Assembly: GCA_964464895.1 (NCBI GenBank)
Contig: CAYXGY010000010.1
Location: 13,924 to 77,923, forward strand
DNA length: 64,000 nucleotides
Source of the DNA: Helicobacter_D sp964464895
Lineage (GTDB): Bacteria > Campylobacterota > Campylobacteria > Campylobacterales > Helicobacteraceae
Direction: 5' to 3'
In this document: positions 18,501 through 26,950 of the stretch, one piece after another
Layout: each line of letters begins with the position of its first letter
How positions within the stretch are numbered: the first letter of the stretch is position 1
Notes under the pieces: model-generated
Databases searched by the model: none
The model's input: only the letters and a program-made list of their open reading frames with translations
What the model was told of the DNA's origin: nothing
Position numbers and translations under genes: made by a program

Positions 18501-18659
18501 AGTAGCGGTGCGGGGAGTTTGAGCCGCCATTCTATCGCCACAGGCGTGCTTGGAGGAATGCTCGCCGCGACATTTTTAGCCGTATTTTTTATTCCCCTAT
18601 TCTATGTGTATCTTGCAAATTTGAGCGAATGGATTAGAGAAAAACGAGGGAAAAAGTAG
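15543..18659 (+). CDS. RND (HAE1-type) multidrug efflux pump subunit
   Basis: A 1038-residue inner-membrane pump of the AcrB/MexF type with the normal length. Residues near 400 carry G-I-V-V-D-D-A-I-I-V-I-E-N-V-E-R, the proton-relay Asp pair of helix 4. A-A-K-N-A-I-L-I-V-E-F-A near 940 holds the helix-10 Lys. Twelve helices and two large periplasmic loops are evident. It should use the proton gradient to export drugs or other amphiphiles through an adaptor and outer-membrane channel. Neither partner is next to it here, so they must be elsewhere. Its 3' end overlaps the reverse-strand gene 18634-19098 by 26 bp. Confidence 0.9.
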   Translation: MFSRFFINRPAFSAVVSIIIVIAGLLCLFNLPVEQYPKLVPTQIVVNANYPGASAETISTNVASILENSINGVEGMIYIRTSTTSSGTMNLSVFFNSDADPDMAVVNVNNRVQAVLSQLPSEVQRLGVTVRKNSTAVVGLYHLYSENPNFSQLYLANYAILNIIDELKRIQGIGDVDLWGRSDYAMRIWLLPDKLALFSLTPLEIIDKIVEQNAQFAPGKLGAEPIAQSEFAYTIVTQGLFSTPEEFENIIIRANADGSMLRLKDIARVELGAQEYLTSYFYNSTPSVPLRITLQPGANILDVANNVQATMERLSQKFPEGIKYSNPFRPTEFIVESIKEVMKTFVEAIVLVVLIIYVFLGNWRATIIPCIAIPVSLIGTFIGLYLFGFTINLLTLFGLILAIGIVVDDAIIVIENVERIMHQEHLSAKEATIQSMREITAPVIAIVLVLSAVFIPVAFMGGFSGEIYRQFAITIVISVVISGCVALTLTPSLCAIYLKPTETKPFYLIAKFDALFEKLTFKFSQQVAKVLKRGLLFVCLLAAMLFATYALFQKTPRSLVPAEDMGIVNIHTILPEAASLSRTTQVQKDLIATLENNPLIAEMTTIAGFSFLSQGFKSNGGVGFYRLIDWSERKDKDKSDKAFIQNITKELQNYPDARFIANQAPTIIGLDSSGVNVYIQSKEGGSLEDLKKYTDLMVQEALKRKEIRNAFTSLSVNTPQVSVYLDREKAATLNVNIYNVFRTMQVTFGNYYINNFELFNRTFRVIAQSEQDYRQNPENLKDVFVKSQDGNFIPLSSLLRFQYIIGAEIVNRFNLFPAAQIIGYPNEGYSSGDTIAAIEEIAAEILPQGYDIAYFGSTYQEKVSQSSGATAFVFGLVFVFLILVAQYERWLMPLCVLSAVPFALFGAILATFLRGLENDIYFQVGLLVLIALAAKNAILIVEFAMQLREKGDKSIIESAIGAAKLRFRPIVMTSLAFSMGVLPLAISSGAGSLSRHSIATGVLGGMLAATFLAVFFIPLFYVYLANLSEWIREKRGKK

Positions 18660-19098
18660 CCTTGGAAATAGGAAGTTGTACCACTGCTGCAGTAAGTTCA
18701 AGAAAATCTTGTGTAAGATTCTGTCTTTTGACTTCTTGAATGATTTGATTTAAATAATCTCTCGAGGAATCCTTTAATAAAGCATTGGATTTGAGTTCTC
18801 TCTCAAGCATTGCTAGAAAGATTCCCAAATCTATCTCTACGATTTCATTGTTTAGGGTATATTCAAAGCTATTTGCAGAGATGTTTTTAAGTTTAGATTT
18901 TAAAATACTTTTAAGGCTTGGATTCTCTAAGACTAATCGTAATTTATAGTTTTTATTATTCAAATGGAGTTTAATCTTTCCTTGCTCTAGTTTTTCTAAG
19001 AATGTGTTGAAGAGTTGGCTGTATTCTTTCTCTTCCATAAACTGAACAGAGATGTTTTTCTTGGCTGCTTTGATTTTGGTTGCAGTGGTTTTAAGCAA
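18634..19098 (-). CDS. Conserved-looking protein of unknown function
   Basis: A 154-residue, lysine-rich, mainly helical protein with no signal peptide and no motif I recognise. The N-terminus is basic (K-T-T-A-T-K-I-K-A-A-K-K), and an internal Met at residue 21 could be the true start. It lies downstream of argG on the same strand after 65 bp and runs 26 bp into the 3' end of the RND gene. It may be species- or genus-specific. The open frame and absence of any better alternative support coding. Confidence 0.45.
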   Translation of the reverse strand: MLKTTATKIKAAKKNISVQFMEEKEYSQLFNTFLEKLEQGKIKLHLNNKNYKLRLVLENPSLKSILKSKLKNISANSFEYTLNNEIVEIDLGIFLAMLERELKSNALLKDSSRDYLNQIIQEVKRQNLTQDFLELTAAVVQLPISKATFSLVFL

Positions 19099-19163
19099 AC
19101 GTTGGATTGAGAGGACTACAAAAGAGACTTCCTAGCAATTCCAATGTTTGCGATTCTAGTTCG

Positions 19164-20378
19164 TTACTTACGCGTTTTACCTGAAATGATGAAGCGCAAA
19201 GCGTTGAGCTTAATAAAGCCTCCAGCGTCGCTTTGATTATAGACGGAATCTTCTTCAAAAGTGCTATACGCAGCATTGAAAAGGGAGTTTTTGGATTCTC
19301 TTCCTAGCACGATGACATTACCTTTATAAAGCTCCAATTTCACGACACCTTCAACTTTTTGTTGTGTTTTGTCAATCAAAGCCTGCAAAGCCTCTCGCTC
19401 TGGGCTAAACCAATAACCACTATAAATTAAGCTGGCATATTTTGGCATTATTTCATCTTTCAAATGCGCTTCCTCTCTATCCAAGCATAAAGACTCAATC
19501 GCACGATGTGCTTTAAGATAAATTGTCCCGCCGGGAGTTTCATAGCAGCCACGCGATTTCATACCCACATAACGATTTTCTACCAAATCCAAACGACCGA
19601 TTCCATTGCGAGAGCCCAATTCGTTTAATTTATGCCAAAAATTTGCTGGTGTTAATCTTTCGCCATTGATTGCGATTCCATCGCCGTTTTTAAATTCAAT
19701 CGTAATCACCTCTGCCTTATCGGGAGCGTCTTTTGGTGAAACACTCCACCGCCACATATCCTCTTCTGGAGCAATATTTGGATTCTCTAAAATCTGTCCC
19801 TCATAACTAATGTGTAATAAATTGGCGTCCATAGAATAAGGGGATTTGTTTGCCTTTTTCTCAATTGGAATCCCGGCAGATTCTGCATATTCTAATAATC
19901 TTTCGCGACTATTCAAATCCCATTCTCTCCAAGGGGCAATGACTTTAATGTCTGGATTGAGTGCATACGCCCCAATTTCAAAGCGCACTTGATCATTTCC
20001 CTTGCCTGTCGCGCCGTGAGAAATTGCATCTGCTCCGACTTTGTTTGCAATTTCCACCAAATGCTTAGTAATCAAAGGGCGCGCAATGCTTGTCCCCAAT
20101 AAATATTCACCCTCATAAATAGTATTTGCGCGAAACATAGGGAATACAAAATCTCGGATAAACTCCTCGCGTAAATCTTCAATAAAGATATTCTCGGGCT
20201 TGATTCCTAGTTTTTGCGCTTTTGCACGCGCGGGCTCTACTTCCTCGCCTTGCCCGATGTCCGCGGTGAAAGTTACGACTTCACAATGATAATTATCTCC
20301 GAGCCATTTTAAAATCACGCTTGTATCTAAACCCCCGCTATAAGCAAGCACAACTTTTTTGATATTTTTTTTGCTCAT
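19164..20378 (-). CDS. argG: Argininosuccinate synthase
   Basis: A 404-residue cytoplasmic enzyme that joins citrulline and aspartate with ATP in arginine biosynthesis. The N-terminus has the ATP-pyrophosphatase loop A-Y-S-G-G-L-D-T-S. Further family landmarks are T-A-D-I-G-Q-G-E-E, S-H-G-A-T-G-K-G-N-D-Q-V-R-F-E, K-K-A-N-K-S-P-Y-S-M-D and S-R-G-C-Y-E-T-P-G-G-T. Length and motif order are normal. It is monocistronic or followed by 18634-19098. The 84 bp to the divergent S4 gene probably hold both promoters. Confidence 0.97.
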   Translation of the reverse strand: MSKKNIKKVVLAYSGGLDTSVILKWLGDNYHCEVVTFTADIGQGEEVEPARAKAQKLGIKPENIFIEDLREEFIRDFVFPMFRANTIYEGEYLLGTSIARPLITKHLVEIANKVGADAISHGATGKGNDQVRFEIGAYALNPDIKVIAPWREWDLNSRERLLEYAESAGIPIEKKANKSPYSMDANLLHISYEGQILENPNIAPEEDMWRWSVSPKDAPDKAEVITIEFKNGDGIAINGERLTPANFWHKLNELGSRNGIGRLDLVENRYVGMKSRGCYETPGGTIYLKAHRAIESLCLDREEAHLKDEIMPKYASLIYSGYWFSPEREALQALIDKTQQKVEGVVKLELYKGNVIVLGRESKNSLFNAAYSTFEEDSVYNQSDAGGFIKLNALRFIISGKTRK

Positions 20379-20462
20379 TTTCCGCTCCTTAAAAATTTTG
20401 TGTTATTATAGCAACAATTTAATATTGTTTTAGCTACAATTTTGTAAATTTTAAGGATAAAA

Positions 20463-20720
20463 ATGCGTGTGGATAAATTTCTCAATGCCGTCAATCTTAC
20501 AAAAAGACGTTCCATTGCACAAGATATGCTTGCAAATGGTGTAGTCAAAATTAATGGAATCGCACTGAAAGCAAGTCGCGATATTAAGGTTGGAGATGTG
20601 ATTGAAATTGCTTATTTAGAAAAATCACGATTCTATCAAGTCCTCCAAATTCCCGAGCAAAAAACCATTAAAAAAAACGAATCACATTTGTATTATAAAG
20701 AGTGTGGGGGGAAAGCGTGA
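20463..20720 (+). CDS. S4-domain RNA-binding protein (Hsp15/RqcP-like)
   Basis: An 85-residue protein that is essentially one S4 domain: M-R-V-D-K-F-L, K-R-R-S-I-A-Q-D-M, G-V-V-K-I-N-G-x-x-x-K-A-S and V-G-D-V-I-E-I. Small proteins of this kind (Hsp15, RqcP) bind rRNA or stalled 50S subunits in ribosome rescue. AAGGATAAAA precedes the ATG. Its stop overlaps the GTG start of the next gene (GTGA), indicating translational coupling. Confidence 0.85.
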   Translation: MRVDKFLNAVNLTKRRSIAQDMLANGVVKINGIALKASRDIKVGDVIEIAYLEKSRFYQVLQIPEQKTIKKNESHLYYKECGGKA

Positions 20721-21283
20721 TTTATTGCGCAGGAAAAATAGAAACCTTTTCATTTGCCAAAAGCATTGGTGTGGGATTGATAGAAGCTACGATGAATTTA
20801 ACGCACTCTATTTTGTATGATAAACCCGATGAAATCGTTTTTGTGGGTACTTGCGGTGCTTATACAGATTCTATTCCTTTGCTTGAAATCTTTGAATCTC
20901 AAAGTGCTTCTAATATAGAATTGTCTTTTTTACAAAAACAATCTTACACTCCTTTGAATAATTTTTTAACCAATGTTTCATGTGAAACAATGACAAAAGA
21001 TTCTGATACTATTCTCAAGCAAAAGCTAAAGATTGTTAATTCTAGCAATTATATCACCACAGATTCTACGCTTGCCAAAAAATTTTCAAGTCTTGGAATC
21101 GCTTACGAAAATATGGAATTTTTCAGTATTTTACAAGTTGCAAAGACATTTAAATTGCCCGCACTTGGAATCTTTTGTGTTACTAACTATGCACACGTAA
21201 ATGCCCAAAAAGAATTTTTTACTCATCACAAAAAGGCAATGGAAAAGCTAGAATCTTATATCCACACAAAGTTAAAGCATTGA
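20717..21283 (+). CDS. Purine-nucleosidase/phosphorylase-like protein
   Basis: About 188 residues from GTG 20717, which I prefer to an in-frame ATG at 20702 because GGGGGGAAAG sits directly upstream and the S4 stop overlaps as GTGA. The F-V-G-T-C-G-A-Y segment, the acidic E-N-M-E-F-F-S-I motif and the late G-I-F-C-V-T-N-Y resemble the PNP/MTA-SAH nucleosidase superfamily, which cleaves or phosphorolyses nucleosides. It is shorter than standard enzymes, so substrate assignment is unsafe. It leads into rlmN with a 4-bp overlap. Confidence 0.65.
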   Translation: MIYCAGKIETFSFAKSIGVGLIEATMNLTHSILYDKPDEIVFVGTCGAYTDSIPLLEIFESQSASNIELSFLQKQSYTPLNNFLTNVSCETMTKDSDTILKQKLKIVNSSNYITTDSTLAKKFSSLGIAYENMEFFSILQVAKTFKLPALGIFCVTNYAHVNAQKEFFTHHKKAMEKLESYIHTKLKH

Positions 21284-22374
21284 ATCAATCTTTAAGTAAG
21301 ACGACAATGGACACACTAGAGCAGACAAAAAAACAAAACATTTTTGATTTGACTTTGGAGGAACTAGGTGCTACATTAGAAAAATCAGGATTCCAAAAGT
21401 TCCGCGCCAAACAAATTTATCACTGGCTTTATGTTTGCTATGAAGAAAATTTCAATGCGATGAATAATCTACCAAAAGACCTAAGAAATTATTTAAAGAA
21501 ATATTTTACAACCCAAAAGATTAGCATTTACAAAAAAGAACAAAGCCTTGATGGGAGCGTAAAATATTTATTCAAGACAGAAGACAATCTGACTTACGAG
21601 GCAGTCTTTTTGAAAATGAAAGAGGATAAATTCACTCTTTGTTTATCTTCACAAATTGGCTGTAAAGTGGGTTGTAGTTTTTGCCTAACAGCCAAAGGAG
21701 GATTTGTCCGAAACTTGAGTGTGGGAGAAATTGTTTATCAAGTTTTTGCAATCAAAAAAGACCAGAGTATTCCTAATAACAAAGCAATTAATATTGTCTA
21801 TATGGGTATGGGTGAGCCGCTAGATAACTTGACAAATGTTGCACAATGTATCCGCATCTTAAGCGAACTAAATGGCTTGAATATTTCTGTAAGCCGACAA
21901 ACGATTTCTACTAGCGGAATCGCTCCTAAAATCAAAAAACTTGGCACATTAAATTTAGGGGTACAACTTGCGATTTCTTTACACGCAGTTAGTGATGACT
22001 TGCGCACCAAACTAATGCCAATCAACAAAGCTTACAACATCCAAACAATTATTGATGAAGTTTCTGCTTTTCCTATCAATAGTCGCAAACGCATAATGTT
22101 TGAATATCTTGTCATTGATGGATTAAACGATGACTTAAAGAGTGCTAAAAAACTCGTCTCGCTTCTCAACAAAATCAAGGCAAAAGTCAATCTTATTTAT
22201 TTCAACCCTTATGAGGGTAGTCCATACAATAGACCCAAAAAAGAAAAGGTTGAAGCATTTCGTGAGTTTTTACTCAAAAAGGGGTTACTCTGCACGATTA
22301 GGGAATCCAAAGGCTTGGATATTAGTGCTGCGTGCGGACAACTAAGAGAACGAGAAATCAACCAAAAAGGATAA
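21280..22374 (+). CDS. rlmN: 23S rRNA (adenine-2503) methyltransferase RlmN
   Basis: A radical-SAM enzyme that methylates C2 of A2503 in 23S rRNA (and A37 of some tRNAs in the family). The cluster motif is C-K-V-G-C-S-F-C after S-S-Q-I-G, then Y-M-G-M-G-E-P-L-D-N and S-T-S-G-I-A-P. The catalytic Cys near the end is in S-A-A-C-G-Q-L. Length about 364 fits. The first codon is TTG 21280, overlapping the previous stop. ATG 21307 is an alternative, with no strong ribosome site for either. Confidence 0.93.
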   Translation: MNQSLSKTTMDTLEQTKKQNIFDLTLEELGATLEKSGFQKFRAKQIYHWLYVCYEENFNAMNNLPKDLRNYLKKYFTTQKISIYKKEQSLDGSVKYLFKTEDNLTYEAVFLKMKEDKFTLCLSSQIGCKVGCSFCLTAKGGFVRNLSVGEIVYQVFAIKKDQSIPNNKAINIVYMGMGEPLDNLTNVAQCIRILSELNGLNISVSRQTISTSGIAPKIKKLGTLNLGVQLAISLHAVSDDLRTKLMPINKAYNIQTIIDEVSAFPINSRKRIMFEYLVIDGLNDDLKSAKKLVSLLNKIKAKVNLIYFNPYEGSPYNRPKKEKVEAFREFLLKKGLLCTIRESKGLDISAACGQLREREINQKG

Positions 22375-22376
22375 AG

Positions 22377-22475
22377 ATGAGTTTGCTAGATATTGTGATG
22401 ATTGTATTTTTGGCAGTGGTATTTGTCGTAGGTATGGGTGCGTTCTTGTATTATGCCTATAAAAATAATCAATGA
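22377..22475 (+). CDS. 32-residue single-helix membrane protein
   Basis: A short frame starting 2 bp after rlmN. MSLLDIVMIVF leads into a hydrophobic stretch of about 22 residues, followed by the tail Y-Y-A-Y-K-N-N-Q. The ribosome site would be AAAGGATAAAG, overlapping the rlmN end. The layout (one helix, basic/polar tail) is typical of small membrane subunits or regulators, but I do not recognise it. Position and composition support coding. Confidence 0.55.
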   Translation: MSLLDIVMIVFLAVVFVVGMGAFLYYAYKNNQ

Positions 22476-22844
22476 TTCTATTTAATACGATACAAGTAAA
22501 AATCCTAAAGATTCTTTAAATTCTTATATCGCATCGTGAAATTGCAGCAGAGCAAATTAACGAAACCAATAAAAAACTTTAAGAAACAGAATCAAAAGCA
22601 ATACAAAAAATAAGAAAAAAGAAAGTGCCATTATGAATCCTCATCAAAGTTGTTGATTAGGATTATACCATTTTACCCCCTCTTTATAGCAAAACTTCCG
22701 CACAACCTAATTCAAATCTCCCAACAAGGCAAAATGCAATAATGAGATTCCCAAAATAAAAATTCCAAAATTTCTCCAAACTCAAGATTAGATTTCAGCA
22801 AATTAAATTCTATTTGACAAAGTCTCCACTAAGTAAAAATGCAA

Positions 22845-22850
22845 TATAAT
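22845..22850 (+). promoter_or_regulatory. Promoter of ilvC (TATAAT)
   Basis: GCAATATAAT lies 34 bp before the ilvC start, in the extended style usual in this genus without a clear -35 at 17 bp. The stretch 22476-22883 otherwise shows no gene. A short degenerate coding-like patch near 22545-22580 (E-I-A-A-E-Q-I-N-E-T-N) ends quickly in a stop. Confidence 0.5.
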
Positions 22851-22883
22851 CATACATTTAATTTCACTTAAAAAGAGGAAAAA

Positions 22884-23909
22884 ATGGCATTAAAAGTTTA
22901 TTACGACAAAGATTGTGATTTGGGACTTATCAAAAAGAAAAAAGTTGCAATTATTGGCTTTGGTTCTCAAGGACACGCACACGCAGAAAATTTAAGAGAT
23001 TCTGGCGTAGAAGTGGCAATTGGACTTTATAAAGGCGGCAAAAGCTGGGCAAAGGCGGAAGCTAAAAATTTCAAAGTCCTAGAAGTAAGCGAAGCGACAA
23101 AGTGGGCGGACTTGGTAATGATTCTAATCCCAGATGAATTGCAAGCCGATGTGTTTGCGCGCGATATCGAACCGAACTTGAACGAAGACCAAATCATCGC
23201 ATTTGGACACGGATTCAATGTGCATTTTGGACAAATCAAAGCACCTAAGGGTGTGGGTGTGATTATGGTTGCACCCAAAGCTCCGGGACACACAGTAAGA
23301 AGTGAATTTGTGCGAGGGGGCGGAATCCCTGATTTGATTGCCGTAGAGCAAGACACAAGTAAAGGCGATGCAAAAGCTATCGCGCTAAGCTATGCAAGCG
23401 CAATCGGTGGCGGACGCAGTGGAATCATTGAAACCACTTTCAAAGACGAAACTGAAACAGATTTATTCGGTGAGCAAGCTGTGCTTTGTGGTGGCGTTTC
23501 TAGCTTAGTTAAAGCTGGATTTGAAACCTTAGTAGAAGCAGGCTATCCTGAAGAAATGGCATATTTTGAATGTTTGCACGAACTCAAACTCATTGTAGAT
23601 TTAATCTACCAAGGCGGCTTGGCAGATATGCGCTACTCTATCTCCAACACTGCTGAATATGGCGATATGATAAGCGGTCCGCGCGTCATCAATGACGAAT
23701 CCAAAAAAGCAATGCGCGCAATTCTCAAAGACATTCAAGAGGGAAGATTCGCCAAAGATTTCATACTAGAACGCAAGGCTGGTTATGCGCGTATGAATGC
23801 GGAACGCAAAAATCTAGCAAATCACCCGATTGAAAAAGTCGGCGCAAGACTAAGAGAAATGATGCCTTGGATTGCTGCTGGCAAACTCGTGGATAAAACA
23901 AAAAATTAA
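22884..23909 (+). CDS. ilvC: Ketol-acid reductoisomerase
   Basis: A 341-residue class I enzyme of valine/isoleucine biosynthesis. It isomerises and reduces acetolactate with NADPH and Mg2+. Visible features are the Rossmann motif I-I-G-F-G-S-Q-G-H-A-H-A, A-P-K-A-P-G-H, and metal-site regions D-E-T-E-T-D-L-F-G-E-Q and C-L-H-E-L-K. AAAAAGAGGA precedes the ATG. It is followed by a strong hairpin (23919-23953), so probably monocistronic. Confidence 0.97.
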   Translation: MALKVYYDKDCDLGLIKKKKVAIIGFGSQGHAHAENLRDSGVEVAIGLYKGGKSWAKAEAKNFKVLEVSEATKWADLVMILIPDELQADVFARDIEPNLNEDQIIAFGHGFNVHFGQIKAPKGVGVIMVAPKAPGHTVRSEFVRGGGIPDLIAVEQDTSKGDAKAIALSYASAIGGGRSGIIETTFKDETETDLFGEQAVLCGGVSSLVKAGFETLVEAGYPEEMAYFECLHELKLIVDLIYQGGLADMRYSISNTAEYGDMISGPRVINDESKKAMRAILKDIQEGRFAKDFILERKAGYARMNAERKNLANHPIEKVGARLREMMPWIAAGKLVDKTKN

Positions 23910-23918
23910 AAATTCTTA

Positions 23919-23953
23919 ATTTATGTTTGCAATTTTCTTTGCAAGCATAAATT
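23919..23953. terminator. Hairpin after ilvC
   Basis: The 15-bp arms AATTTATGTTTGCAA and TTGCAAGCATAAATT pair with one G-U around a 5-nt loop. A U-tract is lacking, so termination is likely but not classical. Confidence 0.5.
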
Positions 23954-24052
23954 TCAAATCAAGTTTCCCATAATTAATCATTGATAAGATTCTAATTATA
24001 TTCCCTTAATTTTACACAAATAATATCTTTTGATTTGACTTAAAGGATTCCA

Positions 24053-25198
24053 TTGATTTTTAACGAAAAACAATTTCTTAAATCCGAAATTATTAGGCTT
24101 GCTGATGAGGGTTTGATTGACAAAAGCCAAGAGAAAGCTATTTTGGAAACTTATAATCTAAAAGAAAGCACAAAATTTTCCCCTCTTTTCATCTTTGCTC
24201 TCATATTTATTGGTCTTTCTTTTATTTTATTAATTTCTCATAATTGGAAAGAAATCCCCAATGCTCTTAAAACTACTTTGCTTCTTGCCACGCTTTTTGG
24301 CACTCATTATGCTATTTTTCATTTTGAGACACCCCTTGCAAAGCAAAGTTTTGGAATTCTAAGCGGATTTGTCTTGCTTGGAAATATTGCTTTACTTTCG
24401 CAAATTTATCATTTGGGTGATGATACAGCTTTGGCATTCTTAAGTGTTGGAATCGTAATTTTGGTTCTTGCTTTTGCCCTCAAATCCTTTGTTGTTTTTT
24501 TGCAAGGATACCTATTCGCAAGCATTGGATATCTTTTGGATTATCAGTTCATCTTTGAAACATTCAAGATAGATTCTTCCAATGCGTTTATTCTGCTAAT
24601 CCTACTTGGCTTTATTGCACAAACTGGAATTTTTTTCAAACTTTCTCTCAATGGCTCTAGGTTGCTCGCGCTCATCAATCTTATATTGTTAGAACTTTAT
24701 TCCGCTCAATTTTTAGGATTATTTGCTGGGATTTGGATTCCTCTAATGTTTTTGGGATTTCACTACAAACCTTATCAATTTTATTCTTATCTATTTTTAG
24801 CATTTATTCTGGCATTCCACGTCATTCAGCCTACTACTGATTATCGAACAGCAGTTATTTGTGCTCAAATTTCATTGGCTTTATTAAGTATCGCAAACCT
24901 CTACTTCAAGCATTATTTCCTTAGTCTTATAATGCTCGGGGCTTTGATTCTCTATGCATTTTTTAGTTATATAGAATTTCCATTTTTTGCAGATTCTCAC
25001 CTCATTTTGCTATTACTTTTAGGGATTCATTGCATTAAAGAGAATTACAAAATTTTGGGAATCTTTATCTTGTTTATGGGGATTTTAAGCATTTATTCCT
25101 TATTCATTGGAGATTATATTAGCACGAGTGTAATCTTTTTGTCCTTTGGTTTAGGCTTGCTTTATTATTCAAGGAAAAAGAATGCCGACAAACTCTAA
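24053..25198 (+). CDS. DUF2157 membrane protein
   Basis: A 381-residue integral membrane protein. The short cytoplasmic N-terminus (D-E-G-L-I-D-K-S-Q) and first helices match DUF2157 proteins. About 12 hydrophobic segments follow. TTG 24053 is favoured by AAAGGA upstream. It overlaps the GDYXXLXY gene by 17 bp, and these two families are commonly adjacent, so they likely act together. The biochemical role of the pair is unknown. Confidence 0.75.
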   Translation: MIFNEKQFLKSEIIRLADEGLIDKSQEKAILETYNLKESTKFSPLFIFALIFIGLSFILLISHNWKEIPNALKTTLLLATLFGTHYAIFHFETPLAKQSFGILSGFVLLGNIALLSQIYHLGDDTALAFLSVGIVILVLAFALKSFVVFLQGYLFASIGYLLDYQFIFETFKIDSSNAFILLILLGFIAQTGIFFKLSLNGSRLLALINLILLELYSAQFLGLFAGIWIPLMFLGFHYKPYQFYSYLFLAFILAFHVIQPTTDYRTAVICAQISLALLSIANLYFKHYFLSLIMLGALILYAFFSYIEFPFFADSHLILLLLLGIHCIKENYKILGIFILFMGILSIYSLFIGDYISTSVIFLSFGLGLLYYSRKKNADKL

Positions 25199-25742
25199 AA
25201 CAAAATGGCTTTTGATTGCCTGTGCATTACAATTTATCTTGATTGGCACGATGTTTGTTTCTGCTTATTTACCAATTGTTTTTGGCACAGAAGTCAAAGT
25301 TATTGCCAAAGGCTATGACCCCAGAGATTTGCTTGTTGGGAATTATGTGCGATTAGATTATGGGGAAGAGATTCCTAAAAAGCTTCGCCCAAAAGATTCT
25401 CAAAGAGAAGCATTTATGTGCATTAAAGAGGCAAAACCAAATCTCTTTGTCTTTGAGGCAGTTTTATCCAAACCACCCAAAAATAGACTTTGTATCAAAA
25501 AGAACGAGATAAAAGGAATCGATAAATACTTCGCTCCAGAGAAAGAAGCACAAAGGATTCAAAAACTTCTTTCCAAGCCTGATAATCAGGCAATTGTAAC
25601 TTTAAAAATCTTTCAAGGAAAGGCAAGAATCGTGGATTTGGAAGTAGAATCTATCAAAAAATTACCATTGGATAATTTAGATGAAATCTTATCCAATGAT
25701 AAAACACAAGCTATTGAGTTACCACAACAGCAAGGACATTAA
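25182..25742 (+). CDS. GDYXXLXY-family membrane-anchored protein
   Basis: A 186-residue protein with one N-terminal helix (LLIACALQFILIGTMFV) and a periplasmic domain. The defining segment is G-Y-D-P-R-D-L-L-V-G-N-Y-V-R-L-D-Y, matching the GDYXXLXY signature with N for D. Partner of the DUF2157 gene. Its 3' end overlaps the reverse-strand gene ending at 25711. Confidence 0.75.
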   Translation: MPTNSKTKWLLIACALQFILIGTMFVSAYLPIVFGTEVKVIAKGYDPRDLLVGNYVRLDYGEEIPKKLRPKDSQREAFMCIKEAKPNLFVFEAVLSKPPKNRLCIKKNEIKGIDKYFAPEKEAQRIQKLLSKPDNQAIVTLKIFQGKARIVDLEVESIKKLPLDNLDEILSNDKTQAIELPQQQGH

Positions 25743-26457
25743 AGGGATTGCATTCGCCCTCAATCTCCTCTCCACCAAAGGGGCGCATATCAAGCACGTT
25801 TAGCAATAAACCCATTTCATTTTTTAGATACCCTGCGAGTAATTCTTCCAAATATTTTGGCGCGGATTCTATCTCTTCATCAATTGGCTTAAATTTAGAA
25901 TTATAGACAATTGGAATCTGGAGTAAAGCAACTTTAAACACTGCCCCATCTGTATATTTATGCTCTTTTTTATCCACTCCTGCTTCTTTTAGTCTTTTGA
26001 TTTGAGACAACACATCGCCAATCAGAGATTTACAAGATTTGTCAAACTCCCATTTTGCACTTGTTCCGATATTTAACCATAACTTTTTGGATTCCAACCA
26101 AACCTCAAACTTCCAATCCTTTTCCATACACCAAAAATCTACACGACCATTTTTGTTTTCATTTTGCAAGGCTTGCCCTTTGATTTGCTTGGTTTTATGC
26201 GTAATTGGCACTTCACTCTGCACATAAGGCGTAAGTGAATGCAGAGCATAAGAAAGGCTAGAATACGCATTGTTTTCATTATATACTAGAGGAAATTCTC
26301 CCAAATCTTGATAAATATTAAGATTTAACGCAAATGCTTGTTCGCTCATCTCTTTGAAAAACTGCTTGAACATTCTGCCATTCTCAAAACTATCAGACTT
26401 ATAATAAGTATCCAACAATAGAATCCCTTTCACCTCTTTAGGAAGTTTATAAGACAT
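25711..26457 (-). CDS. Protein of unknown function, last gene of the TM2 cluster
   Basis: About 248 residues from ATG 26457 (MSYKLPKEVKG), which I prefer to the ATG at 26475. No signal peptide or membrane helix. The central part V-D-F-W...F-E-V-W-L-E-S-K-K has an E-x-K-like arrangement of the sort seen in PD-(D/E)XK nucleases, but this is weak. It directly follows the lipoprotein gene and may share the poly-G promoter. Not recognised. Confidence 0.5.
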   Translation of the reverse strand: MSYKLPKEVKGILLLDTYYKSDSFENGRMFKQFFKEMSEQAFALNLNIYQDLGEFPLVYNENNAYSSLSYALHSLTPYVQSEVPITHKTKQIKGQALQNENKNGRVDFWCMEKDWKFEVWLESKKLWLNIGTSAKWEFDKSCKSLIGDVLSQIKRLKEAGVDKKEHKYTDGAVFKVALLQIPIVYNSKFKPIDEEIESAPKYLEELLAGYLKNEMGLLLNVLDMRPFGGEEIEGECNPFNVLAVVVTQ

Positions 26458-26476
26458 TTTTACTCCTTTGTTCATT

Positions 26477-26950
26477 TTAATTCATTTGCTGTTTCGTTTT
26501 GCCTAGAGCAATATCTTTAATCAAACTCATAATTGGCTTACTTAGAGCTTCAAATTCCGCTAATTCACTCATTGTAATCGGCTCTAATTCTCCACCATCT
26601 CTCTTGACTACCTCTAATCTATCAAAATCTAAAACAACATCACGACCCATTGCATCATAAGCCACACAAACAACAAGCTTATGCGCAAGAGAGAGTGGAA
26701 AAGTAGAATCTTCTACGGTTCTTTCTTTTATGAGACTCCATTTCCCAGAAAGTTCCTTGTTAATTTTCATTGCCACCTTTAATCCAAATTTGCCATAGAG
26801 CATAATCGTATCTACATCTATATTTTGTGCCTTATCCCCACTAGTATTAGGTTTTATATCTTCTTCATTGGACTTTTTAGAATCGCTAGAACAACCAAAA
26901 CCAAGCACAAGACAAATGATAAAAATCAGCAAATACTTTATTAGTTTCAT
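26477..26950 (-). CDS. Lipoprotein of unknown function
   Basis: A 157-residue protein with a lipoprotein signal. A hydrophobic core (LLIFIICLVLGFG) ends at Cys20, then a Ser/Lys/Asp-rich linker and a domain of about 110 residues without known motifs. The ATG overlaps the upstream TM2 stop by 4 bp, so the two are co-translated and under the phase-variable promoter at 27574-27604. Likely attached to a membrane facing the periplasm. Confidence 0.65.
   Translation of the reverse strand: MKLIKYLLIFIICLVLGFGCSSDSKKSNEEDIKPNTSGDKAQNIDVDTIMLYGKFGLKVAMKINKELSGKWSLIKERTVEDSTFPLSLAHKLVVCVAYDAMGRDVVLDFDRLEVVKRDGGELEPITMSELAEFEALSKPIMSLIKDIALGKTKQQMN

Noticed and set aside
22545..22580. A short coding-like patch before ilvC
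   Set aside because: Stops on both sides within about 20 codons and has no start, so at most a relic.
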